NCBI GenBank assembly: GCA_965206775.1 | Contig: CBDBKU010000003.1 | Span: 1,054,001-1,118,000 of the forward strand | DNA from: VXMF01 sp965206775 | GTDB lineage: Bacteria; Acidobacteriota; Terriglobia; Bryobacterales; UBA6623 | Reading direction: 5' to 3' | DNA length: 64,000 nucleotides | In this document: piece after piece, positions 60,983-64,000 of the stretch | Layout of the letters: each line of letters begins with the position of its first letter | How positions within the stretch are numbered: position 1 is the stretch's first letter | The notes under the pieces: model-generated | The model's database searches: none | What the model saw: only the letters and a program-made list of their open reading frames with translations | What the model was told of the DNA's origin: nothing | Program-made: the position numbers and the translations under genes

Positions 60983-61828
60983 CTAGTTCGCCTCGTCTCC
61001 CGTAGCTACATCCTCCATCGCTTCCGCTGGCTGCTGCAGCGCGGCCTTGGCTCCGTCCCGAATGAGGCTGCCTTCCGACGGACCCTGGAAGAACATGAAT
61101 CCTTCTCGGTCACGCCAAGCCATTGGGCCGGCTAGAATCTTGCCCGCCTTCAGTGTCTCGACCTTGATCTTCTCGATCAGCGCCATGTAGCGGGGGTCGT
61201 CCCGTTTCCACCCCGTGAAGCTGCCGATGTCCCCGCTCGCGGCGAAGACGACGTCGACACCGTCAACCGCCGCGACCTTGTCGATGATATCGATGCCGGC
61301 CGGCGACTCAATCATTACCACGACCATGATGTTGTCGTTCGCTAACGCACGATAGTCCGAGCCCCAGAGGCGGCCGTACTGTCCTCCCCCCTGGCTTCGC
61401 TTCCCGCGCGGCGGAAATTTCGCGTATGTCACGCCGTCTTCGGCTTCCTTGACGCTGTCGACCATCGGCACGACGATTCCCAAGGCGCCGATGTCGGTGG
61501 CCTTCTGGATATCGCCCTCGGTCGCGGTCGGAACCCGGATGAACGGGATCGCGGGTGCGTCGCGGCAGGCCCAGATCATCTTCGCGACTTGGTCGTAGTT
61601 CAGCGGGCTGTGCTGCATCTCTATCCAGAGAAAGTCGAAGCCTGCGTTGGCCATCGAGCAGTAGACTCCGGGATCCGACGTGTTGATAGTTCCGCCAACG
61701 ACTTGCTTGCCCTCGGCGAGCTTCTGCTTGACGGTATTGAACATCCGGGTCTCCTGTCCTGGAGAGAGATCTGCTGCGAGCAGCGCCAGGGGCAGGAGGC
61801 TGCAGCGGATGAGATGGCTGTATTGCAT
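60983..61828 (-). CDS. Exported HpcH/HpaI aldolase-like protein
   Basis: 281 residues from the ATG at 61828, giving a signal peptide (LIRCSLLPLALLAADLSPG). The (beta/alpha)8 class II pyruvate aldolase fold is evident: GGTINTSDPGVYCSMANAGF, DFLWIEMQHSPLNYDQVAK, IPFIRVPTATEGDIQKATDI, GALGIVVPMVDSVKEAEDG, VVVMIESPAGIDIIDKVAA and DVVFAASGDIGSFTG. The metal Glu (IES) and Asp (SGDIGS) are kept. Such aldolases are normally cytosolic; an exported version is less usual, though seen in Acidobacteria and Planctomycetes. Substrate unknown. Confidence 0.82.
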   Translation of the reverse strand: MQYSHLIRCSLLPLALLAADLSPGQETRMFNTVKQKLAEGKQVVGGTINTSDPGVYCSMANAGFDFLWIEMQHSPLNYDQVAKMIWACRDAPAIPFIRVPTATEGDIQKATDIGALGIVVPMVDSVKEAEDGVTYAKFPPRGKRSQGGGQYGRLWGSDYRALANDNIMVVVMIESPAGIDIIDKVAAVDGVDVVFAASGDIGSFTGWKRDDPRYMALIEKIKVETLKAGKILAGPMAWRDREGFMFFQGPSEGSLIRDGAKAALQQPAEAMEDVATGDEAN

Positions 61829-62258
61829 GGTGGCTCCGTGTTTGTCGCGCGGAATTCTCGTTGGCGACCGGCAACAGTATACACCGGTCCGCGGAGTTCC
61901 GAATGACGAAACGCAGTGCCTGTCGTGCGGTCGCGCAGACATCGGGGCCTTGCTGCGCGAGTTGGACGGCTGGCGGCGCAGACTCGCGCCGAATTGGGCC
62001 GCCCGGATTCCGCGGTTTGCGTGCAGCAACGGTCGCACCCAAATCCGCTGCTTGCAGCGATGCGGCTCGTAGGCTGGAAGCTCGCAACGCCACCGGACCA
62101 TCCCGACACCCCCGCAAACTCTGACCCGCTCTTGAATGGATTGAGCTGACGTAACGCCAGGGCTCCCGTTCTTGGTTCTTCCTATCACTACCGATCGCTG
62201 CGGGTGTCGGCTTGACAGGCAGCCTGCCGGTCGCGTCTTCAGTTGAACTGAGATGCAG
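61829..62258. other. Gap without supported gene
   Basis: Between two leftward genes. A rightward frame near 61900-62072 encodes CLSCGRADIGALLRELDGW and RIPRFACSNGRTQIRCLQRC, a Cys pattern hinting at a small zinc finger, but there is no convincing start or homologue I can name. Confidence 0.4.
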
Positions 62259-63239
62259 CTAACGCCGAACGAACTTCTGAACCCGCATGCCAGCGTTGAC
62301 ATCAACGACGTACACCGCGCCATCGGCTCCGACCGCGATGTCGTGCGCCCAGTAGAACTGACCGTCTTGACTGCCGTACGATCCCCACCGCTCGACAATC
62401 TCGCCCTGCGGTGTCATGAGCAGCGCTCCATTGCGGTCGTACGCGGTGCCCGTGAGATCGCCGCCGTCAGCCACGACCACGTTCCCGTCCGAGGTAACGT
62501 CCACGCCCCAGGGGCGGCCGATCTCGTCGCTCTTCCATTCGGACAGGAACTCGCCGTCGGCGTCGAAGATCTGCACCCGTGAGTTGGTGCGGTCGGCGAC
62601 GTACACCCGTCCTTCGCCATCGACCGCCACGCCGTGCGGGGTTTCGAATTCCCCGGGGCCTGCTCCCTTGCTTCCCCAGGCCTTGACGAAATTGCCGTCG
62701 CTGTCGAGCTTGACGACGCGGTTGTTGCCGTACCCGTCGGTGACGTAGATAGAACCGTCCGGTCCGAAGTCGACGTCGGTCGGCTTGTTGAAGCGCTCCT
62801 CGTCCTCGCCCGGATCCCCCTTGACGCCGAGAGATTTCATCAGCTCGCCAGCGGGGCTGTACTGCTCCACGACATGGGTATTGGCGTCCGTCACCCAGAC
62901 GTTGTCGTCGGCGTCCACGGCAAGCCCGTGCTCGTTGTCGAAGAGGTCGTCTCCGAAGGACGAGATGATCTCGCCAGTGTCGCCATCGATGCAGAGCACA
63001 GGCCGGGCGGCGCGGTGGAACACCCACACGCGATTCTGGGAATCGACATCGACCCCCGTGGCCTGGCCGAGCGCGTAGCCGTCAGGCAGCGCTGGCCAGC
63101 CATGAACCACTTGGTATGACGGCTCGCTCTCGCTGCTGCCCTGTTTGTCCTCGGATGTCTCGAGGCAAGCGAGCCCCGCTAGCAGGCAAAACGCCGTTCC
63201 TATCGCTGTCCGTCGCATCATCACAGTCCTTTCGTCCAT
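62259..63239 (-). CDS. NHL-repeat lipoprotein, alpha-amidating-lyase-like propeller
   Basis: 326 residues (ATG 63239; ATGs at 63221 and 63218 may be the true start). The signal ends in a lipobox (LAGLAC). At least six NHL blades: GVDVDSQNRVWVFHRAARPV, HGLAVDADDNVWVTDANTHV, TDVDFGPDGSIYVTDGYGNN, HGVAVDGEGRVYVADRTNSR, WGVDVTSDGNVVVADGGDLT and HDIAVGADGAVYVVDVNAGM. This is closer to the peptidylglycine alpha-amidating lyase consensus than the NHL pair in the duplicated block. Role unknown. Confidence 0.87.
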   Translation of the reverse strand: MDERTVMMRRTAIGTAFCLLAGLACLETSEDKQGSSESEPSYQVVHGWPALPDGYALGQATGVDVDSQNRVWVFHRAARPVLCIDGDTGEIISSFGDDLFDNEHGLAVDADDNVWVTDANTHVVEQYSPAGELMKSLGVKGDPGEDEERFNKPTDVDFGPDGSIYVTDGYGNNRVVKLDSDGNFVKAWGSKGAGPGEFETPHGVAVDGEGRVYVADRTNSRVQIFDADGEFLSEWKSDEIGRPWGVDVTSDGNVVVADGGDLTGTAYDRNGALLMTPQGEIVERWGSYGSQDGQFYWAHDIAVGADGAVYVVDVNAGMRVQKFVRR

Positions 63240-63362
63240 TCCTGGCTGCCGAGGAGAGACCGTCCCGGCCCGCCAGAAACGAGGTTACACCGGATTGCGT
63301 TGCAGTGATAGACCCGATCGTCAGGAAAACACGGCGCGGTTGCCGGAATTGCCTGCGTTTCG

Positions 63363-64000
63363 CTACTCCGCTTGACGCGAGCGCCAGGCGAACCGATCTT
63401 CCTGGGTGTTCTTCATCCTGTAGTCGTTCACGAACTGGTCGATTTGCACGAGCTTCGTCGGATACTTGCCCGTGTAGCAGGAGTAGCAGTACTCGCCCTG
63501 GTTGTCCGCCACTGCCCGCGTCAGGCCCTCTAACGACAGGTAGGCGAGAGAATCGGCGCCAGTGTGGCGTCGAATCTCCTCCACGGACATGCGATTGGCA
63601 ATCAACTCGCTTGCGTCGGGCGTGTCGACTCCGTAATAGCAGGATGCGATCGTGGGCGGGCAGGAGATGCGCAAGTGGACTTCGAGCGCTCCCGCGTCCC
63701 GCATGATCCCGACGATCTTTCGGCTAGTGGTTCCTCGTACCAAGGAGTCGTCCACCAGGACGACCCGCTTGCCTGCCACGATCTGCCGCACGGGGTTGAG
63801 CTTGAGCTTGACCCCGAAGTTCCGGATCGATTGCTTCGGTTCGATAAACGTGCGGCCGACGTAGTGGTTGCGGATCAGACCGATGCTGAAGGGGATGCCC
63901 GACTCGTTCGAGAAGCCGATCGCGGCAGCGTTGCCCGAATCGGGAACGGGCACCACGCAATCCGCCTCGACGGGGCTTTCGCGAGCGAGGCGCCGCCCCA
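63363..64000 (-). CDS. purF: Amidophosphoribosyltransferase, C-terminal part
   Basis: 212 residues are visible; the N-terminal glutaminase lies beyond the right edge. ADCVVPVPDSGNAAAIGFSN, PFSIGLIRNHYVGRTFIEP, and the PRPP loop VVLVDDSLVRGTTSRKIV are the PurF phosphoribosyltransferase signatures. EYCYSCYTGKYP near the C-terminus carries the Cys pair used by the 4Fe-4S form of the enzyme. It makes 5-phosphoribosylamine, the first step of purine synthesis. Confidence 0.95.
   Translation of the reverse strand, partial: GRRLARESPVEADCVVPVPDSGNAAAIGFSNESGIPFSIGLIRNHYVGRTFIEPKQSIRNFGVKLKLNPVRQIVAGKRVVLVDDSLVRGTTSRKIVGIMRDAGALEVHLRISCPPTIASCYYGVDTPDASELIANRMSVEEIRRHTGADSLAYLSLEGLTRAVADNQGEYCYSCYTGKYPTKLVQIDQFVNDYRMKNTQEDRFAWRSRQAE

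Noticed and set aside
61900..62072. Small Cys-rich zinc-finger-like protein on the + strand
   Set aside because: Interesting CxxC spacing but no plausible start and no recognised homologue; may be a relic or chance.

Overview
The window is GC-rich, gene-dense bacterial DNA. It most likely comes from an Acidobacteriota bacterium, possibly related to Bryobacterales/Solibacter. The evidence is indirect: several secreted proteins with the GRWEGDTLVV motif, DUF6152 proteins, a PSCyt1/PSD1 plus DUF1501 pair, many type I sulfatases, and a Rieske/split cytochrome b/multiheme c gene order. A kdsB gene (CMP-Kdo synthesis) indicates a Gram-negative outer membrane. I see no rRNA, canonical tRNA or CRISPR array.

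Left part (1-24 kb): mostly intact core and catabolic genes. In order: an esterase and murQ; an aldo/keto reductase and lactonase pair resembling L-fucose/L-galactose oxidation; cysS; a sulfatase; DUF2203; a PlsC-like acyltransferase; hpf-rapZ; an OsmC-family gene whose redox cysteine codon is an in-frame TGA followed by a SECIS-like hairpin (candidate selenoprotein); a second sulfatase; threonine aldolase; a fatty acyl-CoA reductase-like protein; an oligogalacturonate-lyase-like propeller; and a compact bacterial microcompartment (BMC) locus with one BMC-H, three BMC-P and a class II sugar-phosphate aldolase. A DUF1501 and PSCyt/LamG/PSD1 pair follows.

Middle part (24-48 kb): a rearranged accessory region. 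A block of about 5.8 kb (NHL protein, two related secreted proteins of unknown function, a DUF6152 protein, a 5'-nucleotidase-like phosphoesterase and a sulfatase 3' end) is present twice in direct orientation, at 25180-30999 and 39501-47534. In the second copy one gene is broken by a short MITE-like element that itself carries an IS1634-like insertion flanked by 15-bp direct repeats. Between the copies lie a decayed sulfatase, two tandem copies of an apparently structured RNA-like element, a 1603-residue Calx-beta/beta-helix exoprotein, a cytidine deaminase fragment cut at an integrase remnant, a higBA-type toxin-antitoxin pair, and a DUF6788/ISKra4-like remnant with an A6 motif suited to -1 frameshifting. 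A truncated isomerase gene lies just beyond the second copy.

Right part (48-64 kb): an acetyltransferase and mazG, a third intact sulfatase with kdsB, then a respiratory operon: Rieske protein, cytochrome b in two polypeptides, a 998-residue membrane-anchored cytochrome with eight CxxCH sites, a cupredoxin-like lipoprotein and heme O synthase (ctaB). After this come a vapBC pair, an exported HpcH/HpaI aldolase-like protein, an NHL-repeat lipoprotein and the 3' part of purF.

Together the sulfatases, the fucose/galactose-type dehydrogenase and lactonase, and the aldolase-bearing microcompartment suggest growth on sulfated, deoxy-sugar-rich polysaccharide. That link is inference. The TGA in the osmC gene and the layered rearrangement are what I read directly.
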